Part shown: positions 1 to 8,221 of the stretch, piece by piece | How the letters are laid out: every line of letters begins with the position of its first letter | How positions within the stretch are numbered: position 1 is the first letter of the stretch | Origin: Anaeromyces robustus | Taxonomy: Eukaryota > Neocallimastigomycota > Neocallimastigomycetes > Neocallimastigales > Neocallimastigaceae | Direction: 5' to 3' | NCBI GenBank assembly: GCA_002104895.1 | Contig: MCFG01000668.1 | Span: forward strand, 1-17,082 | DNA: 17,082 bases | Position numbers and translations under genes: made by a program | The notes under the pieces: generated by a model | Databases searched by the model: none | Told to the model about the DNA's origin: nothing | The model's input: the letters and a program-made list of their open reading frames with translations, nothing else

Positions 1-4
1 TAAA

Positions 5-43
5 TTTCTGTATTTTATTTCTGTATTTTATTTCTGTATTTTA
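5..43. repeat. 13-bp tandem repeat, three copies
   Basis: Three perfect head-to-tail copies of TTTCTGTATTTTA (5-17, 18-30, 31-43). The core TTTCTGTAT recurs in both arms of the large inverted repeat downstream (near 9672 and, as complement, near 12384), but as single copies. No function is visible; the array may continue to the left of the window. Confidence 0.85.
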
Positions 44-1100
44 CGTAGAAATTAATAGAATACAATCAAAAATTTTAGACAACTTTTATATTAAAATTTT
101 CTAAATTTTTCTATAAAGATTCTAATCAAAAGTTTCTAGAAATTTTAAATAACTTTTTACAAAGAAAACTATTTTTCCGTAAAAAGTATAAATAGGTGTA
201 AAATTTTTAAATGATTAATTCTTCGCGATTTTATTAATTAATTATAAGTAATTCAGAATATTACAAAATTAATTAATAAATGAATAAGTTTTTAATTTTT
301 AATAAATCTAATAAAACATTTTTCTTATAAAACAAATTCTATTCTGACTTACTTTCTGTGTAGACCTATTGAGTCAATTAAAATAATTGTGTAAAATAAT
401 TTATTTATTTTTACAATTTATTACAGTTAGTGTTTCCTAATTGTTGTTGTAATGTATTTTTCAACAATCTTTTACACATAATATCTTTAAATATAGAATG
501 TAATTACAAAAATAAATTTAGTACAAAATATTTTCTTTTTTAAACTTCATTCCAATATTTTAATATATGATTTATTAATGATCCAATAATTAAAAGATTA
601 TTAATCCTTATAGAAAGTTAATAATCTTTAATACATTATATTGTATTACTACTTATATTAATTATATATAAAATAATTAAAATGATTCTATCAGAATGAA
701 ATGAAATATATATGAAGTAATAATAAATATGTAATATCTATACGCCAAGAAAACTTCTTTATAAAAAAAAAACTTAAACGTACATTTTATTTAATTTTTT
801 TATTAATATGTCCTTTCCTATTGTATATTAAATGAAAAATAAAGTTTATATTAATTCTTTTTCTTATATTTACTTCTTTCACTAATAATTATATTAATCA
901 TAATTTTATTTAATTATACTTTTAACAAAATAATTAAAAATAAATTAGTTAATTAAATTAAGAAATAATTAAAATATACAATATTAAAGGTAATTAATTA
1001 AGTAGGAAAAACAGTTTTTAAAATTGGTTATTAAAAAAAACAAAAAGTATATGGTTTAATTAAAAAGAAAATAAAGTAATACTTAATTTTATTATTAATT
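44..1100. other. A/T-rich intergenic sequence without a gene
   Basis: No ORF with coding character on either strand. One clean inverted repeat is present: AAAGATTATTAA at 593-604 against its exact complement at 618-629 with a 13-base loop. Otherwise only A/T-rich sequence. Confidence 0.7.
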
Positions 1101-1107
1101 AATTATT

Positions 1108-1190
1108 TAATCATTTATTTATCTATCTATCTATCTATTTATTTATTTATTTATTTATTTATATATATATATATATTTATTTATTATAAA
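1108..1190. repeat. compound microsatellite (TATC/TATT/TA)
   Basis: A run of TATC repeats passes into TATT (ATTT) repeats and then TA dinucleotides. This is a typical replication-slippage tract of AT-rich genomes. Confidence 0.9.
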
Positions 1191-1278
1191 TAAATTATTA
1201 TTATTATTGCTGTTTAATTTGAATTTAAATCAATAATATTTTCCATTCGTTTAATTTGCATTCATATTAATTTAATTA

Positions 1279-1470
1279 TAAAAAAAGAAAGGCCATGAAG
1301 AAGAAATAAAAGAACAGGAAGAAAAAAGAAAAAAAGAAAGAAAAAAGAGAAAGAAAGGGTTAGGTTAGTTAGTCAAGAAAGAAAAAGAAGAAAAAAAAAA
1401 GAAAAAGAAAGGAAGAGAAGACAAGAAGAAAAATTAAAAGAATGAAGAAGAAGAAGAAAAAGAAGAAATA
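1279..1470. repeat. polypurine (A/G) tract
   Basis: About 190 bases in which the plus strand is nearly all A and G (GAA, GAAA, GAAGA units), broken mainly by a short GGGTTAGGTTAGTTAG patch near 1357-1372. Such homopurine-homopyrimidine DNA can form triplex structures. One frame reads as a Lys/Glu-rich stretch up to a TAG near 1366, but it has no good start and runs into stops, so I do not call it a gene. Confidence 0.75.
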
Positions 1471-1560
1471 GAATTAAATAAAATAAAAAATAAAAATAAA
1501 TAAAATTAATAAATAAAAATATAAAAATAAAAAAAAAATAAAATAAAAAAAAATAAAATG

Positions 1561-1855
1561 TTTTTTTTTATTATTAATCAAATAATAAAAACAACTTTAT
1601 AAAAAAAGAAAAATATGGTTTTAAATCTATTTTTCTTTTTCATATTTTTTTTCTCACGTTTTTTTTTAAATGGAATAAATAAAAGTGGTAAAAAAAAATG
1701 ACATTTTTTTTTATAATTTTTTTTTTCGAAATGTCAAATTCTTCTAAAGGAGTTTACTTTAAAAAAAATTAAAAAGCTATTTAAATCATTAAAATATTTA
1801 AATAGCTATTATTATAAAAATAATAAATAAAATTTTTAAATAAAAAAATAAAAAG
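1561..1855. repeat. hairpin-bearing dispersed repeat, copy A
   Basis: First and most complete copy of a repeat present four times in 1.3 kb. It holds three inverted repeats in order. Hairpin 1 pairs TCAC (1654-1657) with GTGG (1685-1688), extended by T and A runs. Hairpin 2 pairs TGACATTT (1699-1706) with AAATGTCA (1729-1736). Hairpin 3 pairs AGCTATTTAAAT (1775-1786) with its exact complement (1796-1807). A conserved spacer (TCTAAAGGAGTTTA type, about 1742-1757) separates hairpins 2 and 3. There is no coding capacity. It could be a decayed MITE-like element; no target-site duplication was identified. Confidence 0.75.
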
Positions 1856-1860
1856 TGTGT

Positions 1861-2047
1861 TTATATTAATAATAAGAACAACTTTAAAAAAAAAGAAAAA
1901 TGATTTTAAATCTTTTTCTTTTTCATATTTTTTTTCTCACGTTTTTTTTTAAATGGAATAAATAAAAGTGATAAAAAAAAAATTTGGCAACTTTTTTTTT
2001 TATAATTTTTTTTTTCGAAATGCCAAATTCTAAAGGAGTTTAATTTA
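1861..2047. repeat. hairpin-bearing dispersed repeat, copy B
   Basis: Second copy, sharing the leader (ATTAATAATAAGAACAACTTT type) with copy A. Hairpin 1 pairs TCAC (1937-1940) with GTGA (1968-1971). Hairpin 2 pairs AATTTGGCA (1981-1989) perfectly with TGCCAAATT (2021-2029). Hairpin 3 is absent: the copy breaks after the AAAGGAGTTTAATTT spacer and copy C begins directly. Confidence 0.75.
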
Positions 2048-2275
2048 AAAAAAATTCATATTTTTTTTTCCCACTTTTTTTTTAAATGGAATAAATAAAA
2101 GTGGTAAAAAAAAAAATTTGGCAACTTTTTTTTTATAATTTTTTTATTCGAAATGTCAAATTCTTCTAAAGGAGTTTACTTTAAAAAAAATTAAATAACT
2201 ATTTAAATCATTAGAATATTTAAATAGCTATAATTATAAAAATAATAAATAAAATTTTTAAATAAAAAAATAAAT
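2048..2275. repeat. hairpin-bearing dispersed repeat, copy C
   Basis: Third copy, lacking the leader. Hairpin 1 pairs CCAC (2071-2074) with GTGG (2101-2104). Hairpin 2 pairs TTTGGCA (2117-2123) with TGTCAAA (2154-2160), with one G-T wobble. Hairpin 3 is present near 2197-2229 with one mismatch relative to copy A. The end of the copy overlaps the 3' end of the short minus-strand ORF at 2258-2435. Confidence 0.75.
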
Positions 2276-2435
2276 ATTATTAAAGTTTGTTTCTTCATTT
2301 GGCCAGTAGAAAATGTCACTACATTTTTTACAGTAATTAACATTAGCTAAATGAACTTTTTTACAAGGTTCTATATGGCATTTTAAATGGTTTAATATTT
2401 TTTAATTGATTTTGTTTTTTTGTAATTGAAAACAT
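2258..2435 (-). pseudogene. small broken ORF with a Cys/His pattern (possible zinc-binding relic)
   Basis: I do not recognise a family. On the minus strand, 2401 down to the TAA at 2258-2260 reads 47 codons including LKCHIEPCKKVHLANVNYCK followed by KCSDIFYWPNEE. The cysteines are spaced C-x4-C-x15-C-x2-C, with histidines beside two of them, which suggests a metal-binding fold. There is no ATG in this frame. An ATG at 2435-2433 opens the neighbouring frame (MFSITKKQNQLKN...) and runs into it, so a single-base slip in the A/T runs near 2390-2405 would join the two into about 60 residues. Base composition is clearly richer than the flanks. It is called a pseudogene because of the apparent frame break; a sequencing error or an intron could also explain it. 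The last residues lie in hairpin repeat copy C. Confidence 0.35.
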
Positions 2436-2439
2436 AATG

Positions 2440-3030
2440 TTAACCTAACCTTATAAATGATTTATTCCTGTAGTTGGAGTTATTTCTTTATCATACTTTA
2501 TGGCAATAAGTTTGGTAAAATAAATTGATATTTAAGATATCGTTATTAGTATAATTGTTTAAAGTGAATGTGTAATAAAAAGATCTTGAAGGCATGTTGA
2601 GTAATAAAGATAGATATTAGATAGTTGTGTTTAAAATTAAAAATTAATTAAATACATTAATTTTTATGTATTAATCTGATTGGTTGATTTTGGTAATTCT
2701 ATTAAATTAAATTAATCCTATTGGTTATTCTTTTTCATATTTTTCCAAATTTTTTTTAAATGGAAAAAAGAAAAATGGTGAAAAAACATTGGTCAACTTT
2801 TTTTTTATAATTTTTTTTTTCAAAATGACAAATTCTGTAAAATTATTTACACAAAGATAAATAATTAAGTAAAAGATTAGGTTTAACCAAGTCAGAAAAT
2901 TAATTAATGATGGTTAGAATTTTTAATATAAAATTAATCAAATTAGGCAGTGAATTAATTAATAATTATTATTTAATAATATTTTATATTATAAAAATGA
3001 TTTATTATAAAAATCAACTCAAAATTATTT
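2440..3030. other. intergenic sequence, no supported gene
   Basis: Slightly less A/T-extreme than the surroundings, but only very short ORFs are present (for example 23 codons from 2458). It contains hairpin repeat copy D (2728-2840). Confidence 0.6.
2728..2840. repeat. hairpin-bearing dispersed repeat, copy D (partial)
   Basis: A diverged copy, separated from the other three by about 450 bases. It keeps the order CTTTTTCATATTTTT, AAATGGAA, T-run, TATAATTTTTT, and CAAATTCT. Hairpin 2 pairs GTCA (in TTGGTCA, 2789-2795) with TGAC (in TGACAAA, 2826-2832). The leader and hairpin 3 are missing. Confidence 0.65.
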
Positions 3031-3036
3031 ATATAT

Positions 3037-3083
3037 GTAATGAATTGTTAAAAATAATTTAATTATTTTACACAATTCATTAC
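3037..3083. repeat. 47-bp near-perfect palindrome
   Basis: GTAATGAATTGT (3037-3048) is matched exactly by ACAATTCATTAC (3072-3083). The inner sequence 3051-3069 is also palindromic, so only the pairs 3049/3071 and 3050/3070 fail. It starts 17 bases past the stop codon of the minus-strand ORF at 3100-3405. It could be a 3' processing hairpin for that transcript, a cruciform, or the remnant of a mobile element. Confidence 0.8.
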
Positions 3084-3099
3084 GATAAAATCGGTGCTG

Positions 3100-3405
3100 T
3101 TAGCAATTAAACTCAATACCTTTACACAGAATAAAATTTTCCAAACTATCCTCCGTAAAATATTGAAACTTCCCTACGTATATTTTGGAACCACCCTCCG
3201 GATTAATTCTAACCACTCTACATTTTGTAAATGATATTTTAATATTTGAAAAAATGAAGGTTTTTTCATATGGAATAGATTTATCATCTAATATTTTTAA
3301 AAGACTAAATTTATTACTTAATAAAAAATAATATATATTATATATAAAATACAAAATATATATAGTTTTTTTTTTTATTATTTTTTTTTTTTTTAAAAAA
3401 TACAA
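3100..3405 (-). CDS. hypothetical short ORF, possibly a terminal exon
   Basis: Not recognised. The C-terminal two thirds (about 3100-3310) has mixed base composition and ordinary amino acids, including FTKCRVVRINPEGGSKIYVG and FQYFTEDSLENFILCKGIEF, with a TAA stop at 3102-3100. The N-terminal part (above about 3310) is translated poly-A/T (Lys, Ile, Tyr) and is probably not coding, so the apparent ATG at 3405 is doubtful. A more likely reading is a 3'-terminal exon with its acceptor among the AG dinucleotides between about 3280 and 3330, or a gene remnant. There is no signal peptide or clear domain. A 47-bp palindrome follows the stop. No upstream exon can be assigned firmly; the candidate at 3943-4065 is on the same strand but separated by A/T sequence. 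Confidence 0.3.
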   Translation of the reverse strand: MYFLKKKKIIKKKTIYILYFIYNIYYFLLSNKFSLLKILDDKSIPYEKTFIFSNIKISFTKCRVVRINPEGGSKIYVGKFQYFTEDSLENFILCKGIEFNC

Positions 3406-3409
3406 ATAT

Positions 3410-3940
3410 ATATTAATTAGAAATTATTAAAAAATTATATATATTATATAATATTTTTTTGTGTAATAAAATAATTAATATTAAAAAAGTATTTATTTAT
3501 TATTTACTTGTTTAAATGAAAATAAGTACAAAGAATTGTTTCCTTTTTCTTTATACCTTTAGAAATAGTAAGTTTATTATTAGGATTACTATTATTACTA
3601 TTATCATTATTAATGTGGTTGTTGTTATTATTTTTATTATTTTTATTGATATTTTTGTTATTATTAGATTTCATTTTTTTTTTGTTTTAATAAAATATAA
3701 AAGTAAAAAAAATAAAAGTCAAAAAAAAAAAGAAAAATATTTAAATATTTATATTTTTTATTTTCATTTTATTTTATTTTTTTTCTATTTTATTTTTATT
3801 AATATTTATTTACAACGTAATAAAAAAGGAATAAATTTTTATTACAATATTTTTTATGAAAAAAAAGGAATAAAAAAAAATTTTTATTTTGATTTTAATA
3901 TTAATTAAAATTATAATAATAAAATTTTTATTTTCAATTT
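3410..3940. other. A/T low-complexity stretch, no gene
   Basis: Long T and A runs. A plus-strand open frame (3516-3908) exists only because the sequence is nearly all A and T; its product is Ile/Phe/Lys/Asn low complexity with no domain. Confidence 0.65.
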
Positions 3941-3942
3941 TT

Positions 3943-4065
3943 TATAATAATTAAAAATTAAAAATTATTTATATTAGTTAAAAAAAAAAAATTATTTTTC
4001 TATTGACAAATTTTTTTAAATTTTCAATATATCCTTTAACATTACAACTATTAGGATTAATATAT
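3943..4065 (-). other. possible exon remnant
   Basis: On the minus strand a TTTATTTTTAG acceptor-like sequence ends at 4066, followed by a frame reading YINPNSCNVKGYIENLKKF and VNRK, then A/T-encoded residues to a TAA at about 3943. The first 75 bases look coding by composition, the rest does not. No family is recognised. It lies upstream, on the same strand, of the short ORF at 3100-3405, so the two could be exons of one decayed gene; this is a guess. Confidence 0.2.
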
Positions 4066-4262
4066 CTAAAAATAAAGTAGTTAAATATATTAATAAATAT
4101 TAATTAATAAGTAATATTGTTAATTAGGTGTAATATTTGATATAATTATAAATATAGTATTATCAATCATATTATTAATTTATACAATGTCAAAAGTACT
4201 TTTAAAAAAAAAAGTTATAGAATAAATATTATTTATTTATCAATTTTTTTTATATTTTTTTA

Positions 4263-4746
4263 TTATAACAACAATAAATTTGATAATATATATGTATTTA
4301 CAATAATAGCAACAAATATAAAGAAATAAATAGCAGTTTCTATATCTCTAGTATGTTAATTTGATTCATTAGAAGAATTTATATTGACATATGTAATCCC
4401 TCAAAATAGTGATTAGAAGAACATTCATTATTATTACTACATGATTGTCTATATGGTTTACTATAACGTATATATGAATGCTCAAATATAGCAAAAGTAT
4501 TAATAAATAATATCACAATGTTCTATTCCTGATTCTTCATTGAAAATGCAATAATTCATTCAATACATTTATTAAAGAAACATTCAGAATCTGAATTACA
4601 TGTAACAAATGCTCTAACCCTATTACCTTCAGAATGAATATATTATTAACTTTTTACACAATTTTCATCATTTTTTAATTTACTATCATATTCCCAAGAA
4701 CTAAAAAACATATTTTTTTTATATTCTTCTTTTCATCTGGAAATTC
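4263..4746 (-). pseudogene. decayed cysteine-rich secreted/membrane protein gene
   Basis: Five overlapping minus-strand frame segments read as one protein in the right order. They are EFPDEKKNIKK (from 4746), FFSSWEYDSKLKNDENC... to VTCNSDSECFFNKCIE (4708-4556), NYCIFNEESGIEHCDI (4556-4500), ...SKPYRQSCSNNNECSSNHYF (4513-4379), and a tail ending ETAIYFFIFVAIIVNTYI and LSNLLLL (about 4388-4263). It has two TAA stops (4643-4648), another in the tail, and at least four frame changes, so it cannot be translated as it stands. The cysteine pairs (C-x5-C-x4-C, C-x5-C) and a hydrophobic C-terminal segment resemble the cysteine-rich, C-terminally membrane-anchored proteins I remember from anaerobic gut fungi; this is memory, not a search. 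The N-terminal signal region is not visible. No intact partner lies in the window. Confidence 0.6.
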
Positions 4747-5140
4747 AATGTAGGGTTATTTTGTATAATTAAATATTCATTAATTTTTATATATTCTTAA
4801 TTTATTATTTAGATGATAAGAATAACTTTTTTGAATATTAATAATACAAAATAAAATATATTATTATATTAGTGTATTATACATCATTATTTAACTTAAT
4901 CAAATATATATATAAATAATATTTAATACTTTTATTTTAATAATAATTATATTATTATTTTTTTTTTTTGTTATTTATTAATAATCAAAATTTGAAAAAA
5001 AATAGAATAAAGGAAACGTTTAAAAAAAATTATAAAATGTTAAATTTAATAAATTCAAAATAAAAGTATTTTAGTTTAATTTACTTAAGAAAATGTAAAT
5101 TTTATTTATATAACTTTATTATTTTAACGTTTTAATAATA

Positions 5141-5142
<2 letters not shown>

Positions 5143-5174
<32 letters not shown>
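5143..5174. repeat. homopolymer A32
   Basis: An uninterrupted run of 32 adenines. With the T43 run about 120 bases downstream it forms a potential snap-back structure. Run lengths of this kind are unreliable in assemblies. Confidence 0.9.
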
Positions 5175-5176
<2 letters not shown>

Positions 5177-5290
5177 CAATATAAATTATTTACGCATAAA
5201 AAAAATACAAAAAAAAAAAAATTTTTTTTTATTCATGTAACAAAAGAATGAAAATGAATATAATAACATATTTTTTAATAATTAATTTTT

Positions 5291-5292
<2 letters not shown>

Positions 5293-5335
<43 letters not shown>
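5293..5335. repeat. homopolymer T43
   Basis: An uninterrupted run of 43 thymines followed by CGGATAGGATTG. It could be the complement of a poly(A) tail of a minus-strand retro-inserted sequence, but no such sequence is recognisable to its right. Confidence 0.9.
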
Positions 5336-6182
5336 CGGATAGGATTGTTTTTATTTAGATTTTGTTAAGCCGTAAAGTGCTTAATTTATAACATTATTAA
5401 ATGACTAAAATTGAGTAAAAAATAAAATATATAATAATATATAATAATGTAATATATAATATATATTATAATATATTAATAATAGGTAAAAAGAATTTCG
5501 ATGAAACAAATTGGTTATGCATTAAAATGTAACATTAGGATTGTCAACAAATTAAATAACAGTAAATATATTATAAATTATTAATAAAAGGTATTATAAA
5601 TTATTAGTAAATAATAATAAAATATTAATAATAAAAAAATTTTTATAATAATTTTATTAATACTATTATATATTACATATTTTTTAATTATAAATAAAAA
5701 AATCATGTGATATTTTTTTTTTGAGTAATGGAATACAAATCCGCTAAATATATTAATATTGATAGAAGAAAATATAAAAAAAAAAAGATATGATTAATAA
5801 AAAAACCTTTTTTTATTAATAAAAAATAATTATTTAATTAATAAATTTTAATTAAACTTTTAATAGATTAATTTAAATTAAAAAAAAAAAATTACTATAA
5901 ATATAAAAGAATTTTTTTAAATATTTTTTTTTTTTCAAAGTTAAATAATAAATAAAAACCTATAGTAAAAAATTATTATTTATTTATTCAAGGTAATAAT
6001 AAGAAGTTAAAAAAAACTATAAATATTATATATATATTTGTTTAAAAAAAAACTTATAATTATATAAAGTTATACATATATTAAGAGTATAAATTATTAA
6101 TAACATTTTTATTTTGCATTTATATAAATATATAAAATTTTATTTTAATATAAAATAAATAAAGATATAAAAGAAAAAAAAA

Positions 6183-6554
6183 ATGATGTACGATTTACCA
6201 AATGTTCCTAGTAACATAGATATGACTAAAGCTGGTGCAGCTGTTGACCCTAATAATGAAGTTAAACTTTTTAAACCAATTACTATCAAAAATATTACTG
6301 TTAAAAATAGAATATTTCTTGCACCAATGTAATTATAATTTAAATTTAAAACAAAAAAATCTCTTTATATATTTATCATATCATTGTATAAAATAACATA
6401 CATAAATTATTATTTGTTTATTTCGTTTTTATTAAAATTGAAAATACTTTAATTAATAATAATAATATATAATAATAATAATAATAATAAGTAGTAATAA
6501 TAGTAATAATTATAATAGTAATAATTATAATAATAATAATAATAATAATAATAA

Positions 6555-6596
<42 letters not shown>

Positions 6597-8215
6597 AATA
6601 AATAAATAAATAATATATATATATATATATATCCATATAAATATTTATAGGTGTATGTTTAGTGCTGGTCACGATGGTAAACCAAATTCTATGCATTTCG
6701 TTCATTATGGTACATTAGCTCAACGTGGTGTCGGTTTAATTGTTATTGAAGCTACTGCTGTTCAAGATATTGGTCGTATTACACCTTATGATCTCGGTCT
6801 TTGGAATGATGAACAAACTGAATATTTTAAACCAATGGTTAATTTTATGCACTATCATGGTAAGATAAAAAAAATATTAAAACAAAAATAAATTTATTTA
6901 TTATTCATAATTAATAATTAACTAATTATTTAATTATTTAATTATTTAATTATTAAAATATCTATATATCATATATATATGGAAATAATAATATTTCTAT
7001 GGATAATATTTTTATTAATAATATTTTTATTGATAATAATTATCCTTTTTAATAATATATTTATATATATATTAATATTTATTTTTTGTTTAATAATAAA
7101 AAAAAATAATAAATTAAATTTTTTTTATTAAATAATTAAATAATAAATAAATAAAAACTTAAAAATAGGTGCTGTTGTTGGTGTTCAATTAGCTCATGCT
7201 GGTAGAAAAGTAAATATAATAATAATATAATAAATATAAATAAAAAAAAAGAATTTAATTATAATTATTACTATAAAAAATAAAATAAATATATATCTTT
7301 ACAATATTTTTACTATAAAAAATTTATATTATTAATATAATAATAATAATTTTTTGTTTTTTTTTTTTTTTTTTTTTTTTTTTGATTTTATAAAAATATT
7401 TTTTACAAAAAAAAAAAAAAATTATTATTTTTTAGGCTTCAGATTCTTCTCCATTCCTTAGAAGAAAAGGTATGTCAAGTAATGAAGAACATGGATGGCC
7501 AGATAAAATTGTTGGTCCATCCGCAATTGCTTTAAATGAAGATTTTGTTAAACCTATTGAACTTTCAAAAGAACAAATTAAAAAATTAGTTGAAGATTTT
7601 GGTGAAGCTGCTAGAAGAGCTAATGAAGCCGGTATTGATGTTATTGAAATTCATGCTGCACATGGTTATTTAATTCATCAATTTCTTTCACCTATTTCAA
7701 ATCATCGTACAGATGAATATGGTGGTTCATTTGAAAATCGTATTCGTTTTTGTCTTGAAATTATTGAATCTGTAAAATCTAAATGGCCAAAAGAAAAACC
7801 TATCTTTGTACGTTTTAGTGCTACTGATTATATTGAAAATGGTTGGAATGTTGAAGAAACTTCAAAAATTTGTAGTATTATTAAAAAAATGGGTATAGAT
7901 TTAGTAGATTGTTCTTCTGGTGCTATTAGTCCAGAACAAAAACTTCCACCTCTTGTACCAGGTTATCAAGTACCATTTGCAAAAGAAGTTAAAAAAAATA
8001 ATCCAGATTTACTTGTTAGTGCTGTAGGTCTTATTTTAGATGGTCCACAAGCTGAAGAAATTTTACAAAATGGTTCAGCTGATGTAATTACTATAGGTAG
8101 ACCTTGTTTAAGAGATACTTCTACAGTTTTAAATTGGGCTAAACAACTTAATGTTGATGTTCAATGGCCAACACAATATCGTGTTAGTAAATTATCATCA
8201 TCAAAAAAATTTTAA
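6183..8215 (+). CDS. YqjM-type Old Yellow Enzyme (FMN-dependent ene-reductase), four exons
   Basis: Exons 6183-6328, 6651-6859, 7169-7209 and 7436-8215 join in frame to 391 residues, within the usual family range. The fold is the FMN-binding TIM barrel of NADH:flavin oxidoreductases, which reduce activated C=C bonds with NAD(P)H. Seen: LAPMCMFS (residues 46-53) with Cys50, the flavin-tuning cysteine of YqjM-like enzymes; LAHAGRK (126-132); IHAAHGYLIH with the substrate-binding His205/His208 pair and Tyr210; SNHRTDEYGGSFENR; Arg258 (FVRFS) and Arg354 (TIGRP) in FMN-binding positions. Odd points: Phe52 stands where B. subtilis YqjM has a substrate-pocket tyrosine, and the C-terminal QYRVSKL has its arginine one place earlier than the YqjM arginine finger. 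There is no signal peptide, and SKL is internal, so no peroxisomal signal; a cytosolic location is inferred. The first of two tandem ATGs (6183, 6186), after an A-run, was taken as start. Substrate is unknown. Confidence 0.93.
6329..6650 (+). other. intron 1 of the ene-reductase gene
   Basis: GTAATT donor and TTTATAG acceptor, 322 bases. It splits the codon of Met49 after its second base, and removing it restores LAPM-CMFSAG, matching the family. It is filled with AAT/TAA trinucleotide, AAAT tetranucleotide and AT dinucleotide microsatellites. The sequence would otherwise stop at TAA immediately after the exon. Confidence 0.92.
6860..7168 (+). other. intron 2 of the ene-reductase gene
   Basis: GTAAGA donor and AAAATAG acceptor, 309 bases. 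It splits the Gly119 codon after its first base; joining gives MHYHG-AVVGVQLAHAGRK. Read-through would add a few lysines and stop at 6889-6891. Confidence 0.9.
7210..7435 (+). other. intron 3 of the ene-reductase gene
   Basis: GTAAAT donor and TTTTTTAG acceptor, 226 bases, between codons (after Lys132). It contains a T27 run (7357-7383) near the acceptor. The preceding exon 3 is only 41 bases and encodes the conserved LAHAGRK strand. Confidence 0.9.
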
Positions 8216-8221
8216 AATAAA
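8216..8221 (+). promoter_or_regulatory. possible polyadenylation signal of the ene-reductase gene
   Basis: AATAAA begins directly after the TAA stop, and several more AATAAA-like hexamers follow to 8265. In such A/T-rich sequence these occur by chance, so the actual signal cannot be chosen. Confidence 0.3.

Larger units (their letters stand above)
4760..6182. other. A/T intergenic region upstream of the ene-reductase gene
   Basis: No supported gene. It contains an A32 run (5143-5174) and a T43 run (5293-5335). Mixed-composition patches at 5336-5420 and 5495-5560 give only very short ORFs (for example 27 codons from 5501). The promoter of the plus-strand gene must lie in its right part. TATA-like strings are everywhere, so none can be singled out. 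Confidence 0.6.

Noticed and set aside
1357-1372. Telomere-like GGGTTAGGTTAG string
   Set aside because: Only about two partial units inside a purine tract and no array; most likely chance.
1561-2840. CRISPR-like array
   Set aside because: The repeats are few, long, diverged and without unique spacers of constant length; the host is a eukaryote.
3516-3908. 130-codon plus-strand open frame
   Set aside because: Product is Ile/Phe/Lys/Asn low complexity from nearly pure A/T sequence; no domain and no coding-type composition.
5143-5335. A32 and T43 runs as ends of a retro-inserted sequence
   Set aside because: No recognisable inserted sequence or target-site duplication between or beside them; homopolymers are common in this DNA.
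5501-5584. 27-codon ORF with a mixed-composition start (MKQIGYALKCNIRIVN)
   Set aside because: Too short, no motif, no supporting context; it could be a relic but cannot be argued.
6418-6705. 95-codon minus-strand open frame
   Set aside because: It is the complement of intron 1 microsatellites plus the start of exon 2 of the ene-reductase; poly-Tyr/Ile product.
8197-8212. Peroxisomal targeting signal at the ene-reductase C-terminus
   Set aside because: The SKL tripeptide is at residues 239-241 of the last 247, six residues before the end; the true C-terminus is KKF, which is not a PTS1.
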